NCBI GenBank assembly: GCA_028826165.1
Contig: JAPDFW010000147.1
Coordinates: 363,501 to 427,500 of the forward strand
Direction of reading: 5' to 3'
From: Anaeramoeba ignava
Taxonomy: Eukaryota; Metamonada; Anaeramoebidae
Length of the DNA: 64,000 nt
The notes below the pieces were generated by a model. That model was not told the DNA's origin, ran no database searches, and worked only from the letters and a program-made list of their open reading frames with translations. Positions 10,999-22,218 of the stretch are shown here, in pieces (the first letter of the stretch is position 1; every line of letters begins with the position of its first letter). The position numbers and the translations under genes are program-made.

Positions 10999-13900
10999 TT
11001 AAAATTCATATAAAAAAGGTTGCATTTGTGTATATAATAAAGAAGCAATAATCCTTGTATAATTAGGAATATTTTGAAATTTAAGACTTGGATAAATAAC
11101 TTTGCAGATATTCTGAATTAAGGATTGAGCATCAGTATCAACAGAAAAGAAACGTTTTTGTTCAATAGATTGTTCACTTTTCAAAGAAAAACAAAGACAA
11201 TCCCACATGAAAATTTTTGGAATTTCAAATTGATTTTCATTTTTTGATTGATTTTCATTTTTTGATTGATTTTCATTTTTTGATTGATTTTCATTTTTTG
11301 ATTGATTTTCATTATTTAATTGATTTTCATTATTTAATTGATTTTCATTATTTAATTGATTTTCATTTTTTAATTCATTTTCATTTTTTAATTCATTTTT
11401 ATTTTTTAATGGATCCTCAATATAATTATATTGAATAGACTTGATTTCCTTAATAACTTGTATTGAATCATTATCCAAAAAAGAAGGTGAAATTGGAGGA
11501 ATTGAAGAATTTGAATTTTGATTTGGATTTTGATTTTGATTTGGATTTTCATTTTCATTTTCATTTTGTTCATTTGGTAAAGGAACCTCAGAATTTTCAG
11601 GACTTGAATGGAAATCAGTAACAATCATTCTCTTGAGAGACTTGATATAAATTGAAATACTTTCCTCAATGGATTCCAGAAAAAGAGACTTCCATTTTTC
11701 AATTTCGGATTTTTTTTCAGAAGAAATTACAAAGGAGCCTTTTGAAGAAAGAACACGAAGACCATTCCATAAAGATCCAGCCTTTTGGAGTTCGAATTGA
11801 TTTTCAAGGAAAAGAGAAATTGTGGGGATTTCATGTTCAACATCATAAGAGGAGTCTTTGCGAGGACGACAAATAAGAAGAATATCACTGAAAAGAAAAA
11901 GATATTTTTGTTCCGAATGATCAAGAATAAAATCGCAACTAGCAAGACCAAGAACGGAAAGGGATTTTTCCTCTCGAAGAATCTCTGAGCGGTCTGTGAT
12001 GTCTGATCTAAGATCATCAATTTCACTTTCGCTGATATTTGTGCTATCATTTTCGATCTGACTCTCCGTGTTCTCGACAACGGATGTCTGAGTGGGACTT
12101 TCTTGCGACGGAAGAGCTGTGTTGACATTCACCGTAGTGCTCATGCCCTTCTGTCTTGATTTTGTCTTTTGTGATTTTTGTTTTGCTTTTTGAGGAGCTT
12201 TTCCTGATGTCAAAAAAGTGGAACGGAAAAGTTGAATTGGTCCTTCATGTTTGAGCTGTCTCAGTGGATCAGAGAGAAGATCAAAGGCAAGACCGCGGAG
12301 TGTTTTAGAGATGGATGAGATGCGTTGGAGCTCTTCTTGTTGCCGTTTCGACTCGTTGATTTCCTCGGCAACTTTTTTCAATGCAACAAGTGCGGAGGAA
12401 ACAAGCGGATGATCGGGATGATCGGTTGGGGTTCGTGATAGAAGCTCTTCCACAAGAAGAGGATATTGAGTAACCCGCTGAACAGGCTTGATTAAAACCG
12501 AGCTGAGATCCAATCTGCGGAACTCTGTCTCGGCGTTTCTTAGAAAAGCGGCAAACGCGTTATTTTTGAGACAGCGGTTAAGTGTTATTCTTGAGTTCTC
12601 GTAATTTTGATTATAATGCACATAAATGCGTAATAAAGAAGATTTGACAAGAAGAATATCGCCGATTCCCGAGGTTGCGTTCCATTCGTTTCTGCGCGCG
12701 ATAAGAGCCTGAAGAAGCTCCTTATTGACTGCAAGGATGTCTTCTATATTTGAAAATATGGCGTCGATATCGTCTTTTTTAGCGAGTCCAGAAGCGCGCA
12801 TTTTTGGGAGGAGATTAGTGACAAGTAGATCAACATCTTCAACATAATTTTTCTCTGTTTCCAAGATTTCAAACGCAGCTGAGCATCTTTTAAACTCCTT
12901 CGTGAGCATTCTTGTGCACTCAGCATTTGCGGATTGTTCCGAAATGATATGTGGACGCATTCGCTCGTCCTCATAATCAACAAGTTCAACGCCGGCTTGA
13001 AGAAGGATTCTGCAGGCGTCCAAATCACCCCATTCTGCCGCTAATTGGATCGCATTTTTACCGTCTTTTGTTGTTGCTTTAAGAGCTGTTTTCGATCCAA
13101 CTGACAGCTGAAGAATTTCGTTGTTTTTTTTCATAATAGCAAGATGAACCATATTGTTTCCGTTGTTATCCCGTAAATCGGGAGAGTATCCTTTCTCAAG
13201 TCCCTCCTTAAAAAGTTTTGCGTCCGCATTTTCAAGTGCTTGTTGTAACGGAAAAATAGCGCCTGAGCCTATCAGCATCTCCACAACGGTCTGATGGAAT
13301 CCTCTGACAGCGAGGTCGAGGGGAGTTTTTCCATCAGAATCTCTAGCATTTATATCAGCATTATGATCAAGAAGAACACGGACGCATTTGTCATGTCCCT
13401 TAATCGCAGCCAAATGCAATGCTGTTCTTCCTATTGAGTTTGCAAGCGTTATCTGCGCCCCGTGCTTCGCCAGAAAATCCACTTCCACATCGCATCCCAA
13501 CGCCGAGCAAAGATGCAATGCGGTATCTAATCCTTTATTGCGCGCGTTGACGTTTCCTCCCTTTTTTTCGATCCATACAATGAATTTGAATTTTTTCAAT
13601 AACGCCGCAATGTGGATTGGCATGTTTCCTTCCCGATCTTTTTCATCGATCCCTGCGCCCGCATTGAGAAGTAACTTGAACCCTTCCAAAACCGAATTTT
13701 TGGATATTGACAAATGCAGAACGGGGATACCTTGACCGTTTGGGGTCAACTCGGGTTTTTTTTTAAGTAATTTTTCCAAAATGTCCATTTGACTATTTTC
13801 AATTGCGTAATGAACCGCGGCGTTTCCTGTGTTGTCGCGGATATTGATGTTTGTTTTCTTATCAAGAATCATATTGATTGTTTCTTCATAATCTCGATTA

Positions 13901-16605
13901 ATTGGTGAATTAACAATATAAATAAGAACTGTGCTTCCCTCTTTGTCCTGAATATCCAGGAGTCTAGGATCAAATCCTGGGCGCTTAATAATAGCCTCTA
14001 AAAACTTTGGTTTTTCATTAATTGCTGCGACATGCAGGATGTTCTGCTTCTCGTTATTGAGAATGCTCATATCAGCTCCTGCGTCAATAAGCATTTTCGC
14101 CATTTCTGTCTCTCCTTGGATTGCGCAAAGATGGAGCGCAGTGTTCTTTTCCTTATTGGCAATGTTCAGCACGCTTATCGGTGGTTTTTGGGTCGTTAGG
14201 CATTCCTTTAAAATCTCCGTCTGTTTGTGTATTATCATATAATGTATTGATGTGTTCCCGTTTGGATCTGAAAGTCGAAGATCAGCTTTTTTTCGAAGTA
14301 GAACTCGCATTATTTCCCCGTTTCCTTTCTCAATTGATGTTTGGAGTGGTGTTTGATATCCCATGTTTCGTGAGTTGATTTTAGCTCCTTTTGTCAGGAG
14401 TATTTCAATGATTTCTTGGTTTCCCATTTGGATTGCTAAATGGATTGGAGGATTTCCTTCATCATCGAATGCTTTTTTTTTAATATAATTTTTTATCCGA
14501 TTTTTAATATTAATATTAATTTTATAAATGAATTTTTTAAATGAATTTTAATTTTAAAATTTAATTTTATAAATGAATTTTATAAATGAATTTTAATTTT
14601 ATAAATGAATTTTATAAATGAATTTTAATTTTAAAAATGAATTTTATAAATGAATTTTAATTTTAATTTTAATTTTAATTTTAATATTAATTTTATAAAT
14701 GAATTTTAATTTTAATTTTTATCCGATTTTAATTTTAATTTTTTAATTTTAATTTAAATTTTTATCCAATTTTAATTTTATAAATGAATTTTAATTTTAA
14801 ATTTTAATTTTAATTTTAATTTTTAAATGAATTTTAATTTAAATTTTTATCTGATTTTAATTTTAATATCAATTTTAATTTTATAAATTTTTATCCGATT
14901 TTAATTTTTTAAATGAATTTTGATTTTATAAATGAATTTTATAAATGAATTTTAATTTTATAAATAAATTTTAATTTTATAAATGAATTTTAATTTTAAA
15001 AAAAAAATACCTTCAAGATCAACTCTCTTTGTTAACAACTTTTTAACCTTTTTAATATTACCAGCTTTAATATGTTCATGAAGCATACTTTTAGCACCTT
15101 TTTTCATCAAAATTGCACAAACATTTGTATGTTGTTTAAGTTGAGCCAAAGCAAGAGGAGTTAATTTATTAGTATCCAAAAGTTCAACAGAAACACCTTC
15201 ATCAACAAGAAAACGAACAACATCAGCATGACCATTTTCACTAGCATAATGCAAAGCATTTCTGTGTTCTTTTGATGTGATATTGAAATTTATTCGCTCC
15301 GTTTTGAGTACTTTTAATATCCCTAATTGTCCATACTTAGCCGCTACATGAACAGGTGATAATCCGGCTTTATCTTTTGTTAAAATTGTCTTCATGTTCC
15401 CTATTTTTAATAATACTTCTACTGATTTTATACTTCCTTTCATTATCCCAATGTGTATCGGTAGAAATCCTTTGTTATCTGGCTTTTCTAATGGTGGTTT
15501 GTTTCCAGGTTCTAAAAAACTCTCAATACAAGTTCCTGAATCTGAATCTGAATTAGAATCAATAGTCATTGCCCAATGAAGTGGAGTCCTATTATATTAA
15601 TATTGGTATTAATTTTGATTTTGATTATAATTTTATAAATGAATTTTAAATTTAATTTTAATTTTAATTTTATAAATGAATTTTAATTTTGATTTTAATT
15701 TTAATTTTAATTTTATAAATGAATTTTAATTTTAATTTTAATTTTAATTTTAATTTTAATATTAATTTTATAAATGAATTTTGATTTTTAATTTTATAAA
15801 TGAATTTTAATTTTAATTTTAATTTTGTAAATGAATTTTAATTTTAAATTTTGATTTTAATTTTATAAATGAATTTTAATTTTAAATTTAATTTTAATTA
15901 TAAATTTTAATTTTAATTTTAATTTTAATTTTAAATTTAAATGAATTTTAATTTTAATTTTAATTTTTAAATGAATTTTAATTTTTAATTTTAATTTAAA
16001 TTTTTAATTTTAATTTTAATTTTAATTTTAATTTTAATTTTAATTTTAATTTTAATTTTAATTTTAATTTTAATTTTAATTTTAATTTGAATTTTAATTT
16101 TAATATTAATTTTAATTTTAATTTAAATTTAAATTTTAATTTTGATTTTAATTTTAATTTTAATTTTAATTTTAATTTTGATTTTAATATTATAAATGAA
16201 TTTTAATTTGAATTTTAATTTTAATTTTATAAATGAATTTTAATTTTAAATTTGAACTTACCAACCATTAGAATCAACTTCTGTTTGTATTGCCCATTTT
16301 TCAAGAAGAAGTTTTATTGTTTTTGATTGACCCAAACTAGCAGCAATATGTAATGGAGTCATTCCAGTTTTTCCTTCAGATGAATTAATATTTATTCCAT
16401 TTGCAATTAAAAATTCTGCAACTTTAAAATGTCCTGCTCTAATTGAAATATGAAGTGGATTTTGATTCTCTTCATTTTTTGATTCAAGAAAATATGTTGC
16501 AGAATTTGTACTGTTTAAAAAAGTTATTATCCCTTTTAAATCTCCTGTTTGACATAAATTATGAAAACGTGTTGTTGATTGTTGAAGAAGTCTATCGTTT
16601 TGCAT
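10999..16605 (-). CDS. Ankyrin-repeat RhoGEF (DH-PH), 1464 aa
   Basis: Exons 16605-16262, 15588-15011 and 14471-10999 join in frame; the first join restores NGWTPLHWAM and the second DLEAFDDEGNPPIHLA. About 22-24 ankyrin repeats fill residues 40-830, with clear TPLHxA and GADxN motifs. A DH (RhoGEF) domain follows at about 838-1020, with ETEKNYVEDVDLL at its start and the conserved helix VLIKPVQRVTQYPLLVEELL. A split PH domain lies at about 1045-1245, with a basic Ser/Lys/Gln insertion and the core KYLFLFSDILLIC. The C-terminus has tandem six-residue repeats (NENQSK, NENQLN; 11,226-11,400) and a conserved-looking last 70 residues. The expected role is GDP/GTP exchange on a Rho-family GTPase, with the ankyrin part choosing partner or location. 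Both introns are hexamer-filled. The middle of exon 3 is GC-richer than its ends. Confidence 0.88.
14478..15000. repeat. Repeat-filled intron 2 of the ankyrin-RhoGEF gene
   Basis: Intron 2 (14472-15010) is made of TTTTAA hexamers interspersed with TTTATAAATGAA units and a few TTTTTATCCGA units, with no coding sequence between them. Confidence 0.9.
15596..16255. repeat. Repeat-filled intron 1 of the ankyrin-RhoGEF gene
   Basis: Intron 1 (15589-16261) carries the same TTTTAA hexamers and TTTATAAATGAA units as intron 2. The longest uninterrupted hexamer run is around 15,990-16,090. Confidence 0.9.
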
Positions 16606-16621
16606 TTTATTCTTTTTAAAA

Positions 16622-16668
16622 AATGAAAAAAAAAATTGGAAAGAAAAAAATGAAAAATAAAAATGGAA
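16622..16668 (-). promoter_or_regulatory. T-rich CATTTTT elements before the ankyrin-RhoGEF gene
   Basis: On the coding strand the stretch holds TTTTTCATTTTTTTC and TTTTTCATTTTTTAA, the second ending about 15 bases before the start codon at 16605. The pattern matches that seen before most other starts in the window. Inferred from position and recurrence only. Confidence 0.4.
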
Positions 16669-16679
16669 AAATTTTATTT

Positions 16680-17278
16680 TTGATTTTGATTTTGATTTTG
16701 ATTTTCAATTTGATTTTGATTTTGATTTTGATTTTGATTTTGATTTGATTTTGATTTTCAATTTGATTTTGAATTTGATTTTGAATTTTGATTTTGATTT
16801 TGAATTTCATTTTGATTTTGATTTTGATTTTGAATTTGATTTTGATTTTCATTTTGAATTTGAATTTGAATTTGATTTTGATTTTGAATTTGATTTTGAT
16901 TTTGAATTTGATTTTGATTTTGATTTTCAATTTGATTTTGATTTTCAATTTGATTTTGAATTTGATTTTGATTTTGATTTTGATTTTTATTTTGAATTTG
17001 ATTTTGAATTTCATTTTGAATTTTATTTTCAATTTGATTTTGAATTTGATTTTGAATTTGATTTTGATTTTGAATTTGATTTTGATTTTGAATTTGATTT
17101 TGATTTTGATTTTGAATTTGAATTTGATTTTATTTTCATTTCAATTTGATTTGAATTTGAATTTGATTTTGATTTTGATTTTGAATTTTATTTTCAATTT
17201 GATTTTGATTTTGATTTTCAATTTCAATTTCAATTTGAATTTCATTTAATGATTTTGATTTTCATTTTGATTTTGATT
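16680..17278. repeat. TTGATT/TTGAAT hexamer array
   Basis: About 600 bp of TTTTGA hexamers (TTGATT, TTGAAT, TTCAAT variants) between the start of the ankyrin-RhoGEF gene and the stop of the first ankyrin-BTB gene. It generates overlapping spurious frames on both strands. No gene seen. Confidence 0.9.
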
Positions 17279-17279
17279 C

Positions 17280-20200
17280 CTACTTCAAATTTCTAGAATT
17301 GGAAAAATCAAGTAAATATGAATCGAAAATTGATTTTGGATTTAATTGATAATAATCTTTTAAATCATCATATTCTTCAATATTCCGATTTGTTAAGTTT
17401 GTATCTTCAATTTTATCATGATAAAGAAAATAAATTAATTGATTAATTGTTTCAAATGATTTTTTTGAATAATCATGAACTTGATTTGATGAATCATTAA
17501 AATTTAATTGAAACATTGCTTTAAATAAATCACTTCTTATTATCAAAATTAATTTATGAACTTTAATTTCTTTTTCTTCAACAATTATTGTAAAATCTTT
17601 GGTTTCATTTTTTTCATAAAATTTCCCAAAATCTCTCATTATTCCTCTTATTCCTTCTTTCTGTTTAATCCAATTCATATCAAATCCATTTTCTTTCAAT
17701 AATTCATAAATTAATAGATTTTCTTTTTCATCTTCATTTTCTTTTTCATTTTCTTTTTGATTTTTCTTTTTCTTTTGAGTTTGATTTTGAGTTTGATTTT
17801 GATTTTGAGTTTGATTTAGCCTTTCAATCTGTTTCGAAAGTAATTGATTTTCTATATTTTCTTTGTTTTTATTCTTTGAATATATATGATGACTTGAATC
17901 AAATGTTGATTTAATTGTAGTTAATTTATTATTAAATTTTTCAATAAATTTATCAAAATTGACATATCCAGTATAAAGAAAATTTAATGCAAATTCAATA
18001 ATTTCTTTTGGTTTTCTTCTGCAAATATTGATAAATCTTGTTAAAATTGTTAGATTATTATCAAATCTTATTAATAAAATTTGTTTATGAGCTTTAATTA
18101 TTTGACCATCATTACTTTTAATTTCAATATCTTTAAATTCATCTGATTTCAAAAAATTGTTTAAATCATCACTAAATGAATAAATTTTCGAAAATATCTT
18201 AATCATTTCTTGACTGATATGATTTTTATTCAATTCGAAAATATTCAAATCTCTCATCAATAGAATTTTGATTTCATTTGATAAATTGTTTTTTGAGGCA
18301 ACACGTAAAGGTGTTTCAAACGATTCATTTGTTGAATCAATATTAGAACCTCTAGAAATTAATAATTCAATAATTTCTTTTGGGTATTTATTTTCCAGAG
18401 CTGAATGTAAAGGTATTTCTTTTTTATCGTTTTTTGAATTGACATCAGATCCTTTGGAAATTAATAATTTAATAATTTCATTTGGATATTGGTTTTTCAA
18501 AGCATAATGCAAAGGTATTTCTTTATCATCTATTTTTGAATTAAGATCAGAACCTTTGGAAATTAATAATTCAATAACCTCTTTTGAATTTCGATATTTC
18601 AAAGAAAAATATAAAGGTGTCTCGTTTAAACTGTTTTTTGAATTAATATCAAATCTCTTTGGAATTAATAGTTCAATAATTTCTTTTGAGTAATTATTTC
18701 TCAAACCAATATATAAAGGTATTTCATTTTGATTGTTTTTTAAATTAAGATTGGATTTTTTTGGAATTAATAATTCAATAATTTGATTTGAATATCCATT
18801 TTCCAAAGCATAATGCAGAGGTATTTCGTTCCATTTGTTTTTTGAATTAATATCAGATCCTTTGGAAATTAGTAATTCAATAATTTCTTTTGAGTAATTA
18901 TTTCTCAAAGCAATATATAAAGGTATTTCATTTTGATTATTTTTTAAGTTAATATCAAATTCATTTAAAATTAATAATTTAATAATTTCATTGGATAATT
19001 GAGTTTTCAAAGCAATATGTAAAGGTATTTCATTCAATTTGTTTTTTGAATTAAGATCAGAACCTTTGGAAATTAATAACTCAATAATTTCTTTTGGATA
19101 TTTATTTTCTAAAGCAAAATTCAAAGGTATTTCATTCCATATGTTTTTTGAATTGACATCAGATTCTTTGGAAATTAATAATTCAATAATTTCATTTGGA
19201 TATTTATTTTTCAAAGCAATATGTAAAGGTATTTCTTTTTCATTATTTTTGGAATTAAAATCAGATCCTTTGGAAATTAATAATTCAATAATTTCATTTG
19301 AATATTTATTCGTCAAAGCAATATGTAAAGGTATTCCATCCTGATCATTTTTTGAATTAAAATCGGAACCTTTTAAAATTAATAATTTAATAATTTGATT
19401 TGAATATTTATTTCTCAAAGCATAATGCAGAGGTATTTCATTCCATTTGTTTTTTGAATTAATATCAGATCCTTTGGAAATTAATAATTCAATAATTTTA
19501 TTTGAATATTGATTTTGTAAAGCAATATCTAAAGGTATTTCATCTTGATTATTTTTTGAATTAATATCAGAACCTTTAGAAATTAATAATTCAATAATTT
19601 CATTTGGATATTTATTTTTTAAAGCAATATGTAAAGGTATTTCATTCCAATAATTATATAAATTAAGATCAGAACCTTTGGAAATTAATAATTCAATAAT
19701 TTCGTTTGGATATTTATTTTCCAAAGCAATATGTAAAGGTATTTCATTCCATTTGTTTTTTGAATTAATATCAGAACCTTTGGAAATTAATTTAATAATT
19801 TCGTTTGGATATTTATTCGTCAAAGCAATATGTAGAGGTATTTCATTCCATTTGTTTTTTGAATTAAGATCAGAACCTTTGGAAATTAATAGTTCAATAA
19901 TTTCATTTGGATATTTATTTTTCAAAGCAATATTTAAAGGTGTTTCATTTTGATTATTTTTTAAATTAATATCAGAACCTTTGGAAATTAATAATTCAAT
20001 AACTTCTTTTGGATATTGGTTTTTTAAGGCATAATATAAAGGTATTTCATTTTGATTATTTTTTGAATTAAGATCAGAACCTTTGGAAATTATTAATTTA
20101 ATAACTTGATTTGTATTTTGATTTTCCAAAGCAATATGTAAAGGTGTCTCGTTTTCATAATTTTTTGAATTAATATCAGAACCTTTGGAAATTAATAATT

Positions 20201-22121
20201 CAATAACTTCATTTGGATATTTATTTTTCAAAACATAATGTAAAGGTATTTCATTTTGATTATTTTTTGAATTAATATCAGAACCTTTGGAAATTAATAA
20301 TTCAATAACTTCATTTGAATATTGATTTTGTAAAGCAATATCTAAAGGTGTTTCATTTTGATTATTTTTTGAATTAATATCAGATTCTTTTAAAATTAAT
20401 AATTCAATAACTTCTTTTGGATATTTATTTTGTAAAGCAATATGTAAAGGTATTTCATTTTGATTATTTTTTGAATTAATATCAGAACCTTTGGAAATTA
20501 ATAATTTAATAACTTCTTTTGGATATTGATTTTCCAAAGCAATATGTAAAGGTATTTCATCTTGATTATTTTTTGAATTAATATTAGATTCTTTAGAAAT
20601 TAATAATTCAATAATTTCTTTTGAATATTGATTTTCCAAAGCAATATGTAAAGGTATTTCATTTCCATTATTTTTTGAATTAAGATCAGAACCTTTGTAA
20701 ATTAATAATTCAATAACTTCATGTGAATAATGATTTTTCAAAGCAATATTTAAAGGTATTTCATTTTGATTATTTTTTAAATTAATATCAGAACCTTTGG
20801 AAATTAATAATTCAATAACTTCATGTGAATTTCTATTTTTCAAAGCAATATTTAAAGGTATTTCATTTTCATCATTTTTTAAATTAACATCAGATCCTTT
20901 AGAAATTAATAATTCAATAATCTCTTTTGGATATTTATTTTTCAAAGCAATATCTAAAGGTATTTCATTTCCATTGCTTTTTGAATTAATATCAGATCCT
21001 TTTAAAATTAATAATTCAATAATTTCTTTTGGATATTGGTTTTGTAAAGCAATATGTAAAGGTATTTCATTTTGATTATTTTTGGAATTAAGATCAGAAC
21101 CTTTGGAAATTAATAATAAAATAATCTCTTTGGGATATTTATTTGTCAAGGAATAATGTAAAGGTATTTCATTTTGATTATTTTTTGAGTTAATATTGGA
21201 TCCATTAGAAATTAATAATTTAATAACTTGATTTGAATATTTTTTTCTCAAAGCATAATCTAAAGGTGTTTCGTTCCAATAATTTTTTGAATTAATATTA
21301 GAACCTTTGGAAATTAATAATTCAATAATTTCTTTTGGATAATTATTTTGTAAAGCAATATGTAAAGGTGTTTCATTTAGATTATTTTTTGAATTAATAT
21401 TAGAATCTTTGGAAATTAATAATTCAATAATTTCTTTTGGATATTGATTTCTCAAAGCAATATGTAAAGGTATTTCATTTTCATTATTGTTGGAATTAAT
21501 ATCAGAACCATTTAAAATTAATAGTTCAATAATTTCATTTGAATATTGATGTTGTAAAGCAATATGTAAAGGTATTTCATTCCAATCATTTTTTGAATTA
21601 ATATCAGAACCATTTAAAATTAATAATTCAATAATTTCATTTGAATATTGATTTTGTAAAGCATAATGTAAAGGTATTTTATTTAGATAATTTTTTGAAT
21701 TAAGATCAGAATCTTTAGAAATTAATAATTCAATAATTTCATTTGGATTTTGATATTGTAAAGCAATATGTAAAGGTATTTCATTTTGATTATTTTTTGA
21801 ATTAATATTAGAACCTTTGGAAATTAATAATTTAATAATTTCTTTTGGATATTGGTGTTGTAAAGCTGAATGTAAAGAATTGTTTCCATTTTTATCAATC
21901 CAATTTAAGTTAGTTTCTTTTTCAATAAGTTTTTGGATCATTTCTTTTGTTGAATTTTGTTCAAATGCATAATTTAGAAAAGGTTTACTTCCTTTTTCAA
22001 TTTGTTCTGTTGTTTTCAAAGTTGGAATTGAATCAAAAAATTTAATATTGTTTTTTTGGATTTCAAAATAGATTTCATAAACTTCATAAATTTGTATTGA
22101 TTTTGTGTTGTTTTGATTCAT
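17280..22121 (-). CDS. Ankyrin array with tandem BTB tail (copy A), 1613 aa
   Basis: An intronless frame. I place the start at 22121 (MNQNNTKSIQIYEVYEI) because copy B starts identically and the upstream extension overlaps the last exon of the next gene. After a 75-residue head come about 36 ankyrin repeats, each 34 residues (102 bp) rather than the usual 33. Their consensus is roughly NEIPLHIALQNKYPNEIIE followed by LLISKGSDINSKNNQ. One repeat near 19,790 lacks a Leu codon. Then follow a BTB-like domain (about 1324-1392, with IKAHKQILLIRFDN), a charged Gln/Lys/Glu linker (about 1434-1474) and a second BTB domain (about 1507-1607, with VHKLILIIRSDLFKAMF and the end motif YYQLNPKSIF). BTB domains commonly dimerise and bind Cullin-3, so a substrate-adaptor role is plausible. 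The ligand is unknown. Confidence 0.88.
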   Translation of the reverse strand: MNQNNTKSIQIYEVYEIYFEIQKNNIKFFDSIPTLKTTEQIEKGSKPFLNYAFEQNSTKEMIQKLIEKETNLNWIDKNGNNSLHSALQHQYPKEIIKLLISKGSNINSKNNQNEIPLHIALQYQNPNEIIELLISKDSDLNSKNYLNKIPLHYALQNQYSNEIIELLILNGSDINSKNDWNEIPLHIALQHQYSNEIIELLILNGSDINSNNNENEIPLHIALRNQYPKEIIELLISKDSNINSKNNLNETPLHIALQNNYPKEIIELLISKGSNINSKNYWNETPLDYALRKKYSNQVIKLLISNGSNINSKNNQNEIPLHYSLTNKYPKEIILLLISKGSDLNSKNNQNEIPLHIALQNQYPKEIIELLILKGSDINSKSNGNEIPLDIALKNKYPKEIIELLISKGSDVNLKNDENEIPLNIALKNRNSHEVIELLISKGSDINLKNNQNEIPLNIALKNHYSHEVIELLIYKGSDLNSKNNGNEIPLHIALENQYSKEIIELLISKESNINSKNNQDEIPLHIALENQYPKEVIKLLISKGSDINSKNNQNEIPLHIALQNKYPKEVIELLILKESDINSKNNQNETPLDIALQNQYSNEVIELLISKGSDINSKNNQNEIPLHYVLKNKYPNEVIELLISKGSDINSKNYENETPLHIALENQNTNQVIKLIISKGSDLNSKNNQNEIPLYYALKNQYPKEVIELLISKGSDINLKNNQNETPLNIALKNKYPNEIIELLISKGSDLNSKNKWNEIPLHIALTNKYPNEIIKLISKGSDINSKNKWNEIPLHIALENKYPNEIIELLISKGSDLNLYNYWNEIPLHIALKNKYPNEIIELLISKGSDINSKNNQDEIPLDIALQNQYSNKIIELLISKGSDINSKNKWNEIPLHYALRNKYSNQIIKLLILKGSDFNSKNDQDGIPLHIALTNKYSNEIIELLISKGSDFNSKNNEKEIPLHIALKNKYPNEIIELLISKESDVNSKNIWNEIPLNFALENKYPKEIIELLISKGSDLNSKNKLNEIPLHIALKTQLSNEIIKLLILNEFDINLKNNQNEIPLYIALRNNYSKEIIELLISKGSDINSKNKWNEIPLHYALENGYSNQIIELLIPKKSNLNLKNNQNEIPLYIGLRNNYSKEIIELLIPKRFDINSKNSLNETPLYFSLKYRNSKEVIELLISKGSDLNSKIDDKEIPLHYALKNQYPNEIIKLLISKGSDVNSKNDKKEIPLHSALENKYPKEIIELLISRGSNIDSTNESFETPLRVASKNNLSNEIKILLMRDLNIFELNKNHISQEMIKIFSKIYSFSDDLNNFLKSDEFKDIEIKSNDGQIIKAHKQILLIRFDNNLTILTRFINICRRKPKEIIEFALNFLYTGYVNFDKFIEKFNNKLTTIKSTFDSSHHIYSKNKNKENIENQLLSKQIERLNQTQNQNQTQNQTQKKKKNQKENEKENEDEKENLLIYELLKENGFDMNWIKQKEGIRGIMRDFGKFYEKNETKDFTIIVEEKEIKVHKLILIIRSDLFKAMFQLNFNDSSNQVHDYSKKSFETINQLIYFLYHDKIEDTNLTNRNIEEYDDLKDYYQLNPKSIFDSYLLDFSNSRNLK

Positions 22122-22218
22122 TTTTAATTTAAATTTTTGTTTAAAAAAATGAAAAGGAAAAAAATGAAAAGAAGGAAAAAAAGGAAAAAAAATAAAAAAA
22201 AAGGAAAAAAAATTTGAA

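Noticed and set aside
16616-17249. Overlapping open frames of Lys-Ile, Asp-Phe and Leu-Ile repeats on both strands
   Set aside because: They follow from a 6-bp repeat that is open in every frame, with no start context, domain or codon bias. The same applies to frames at 3238, 3908-4172, 42623-43454, 45337-45691, 54691-55032, 59493-60182 and 60610-61171.
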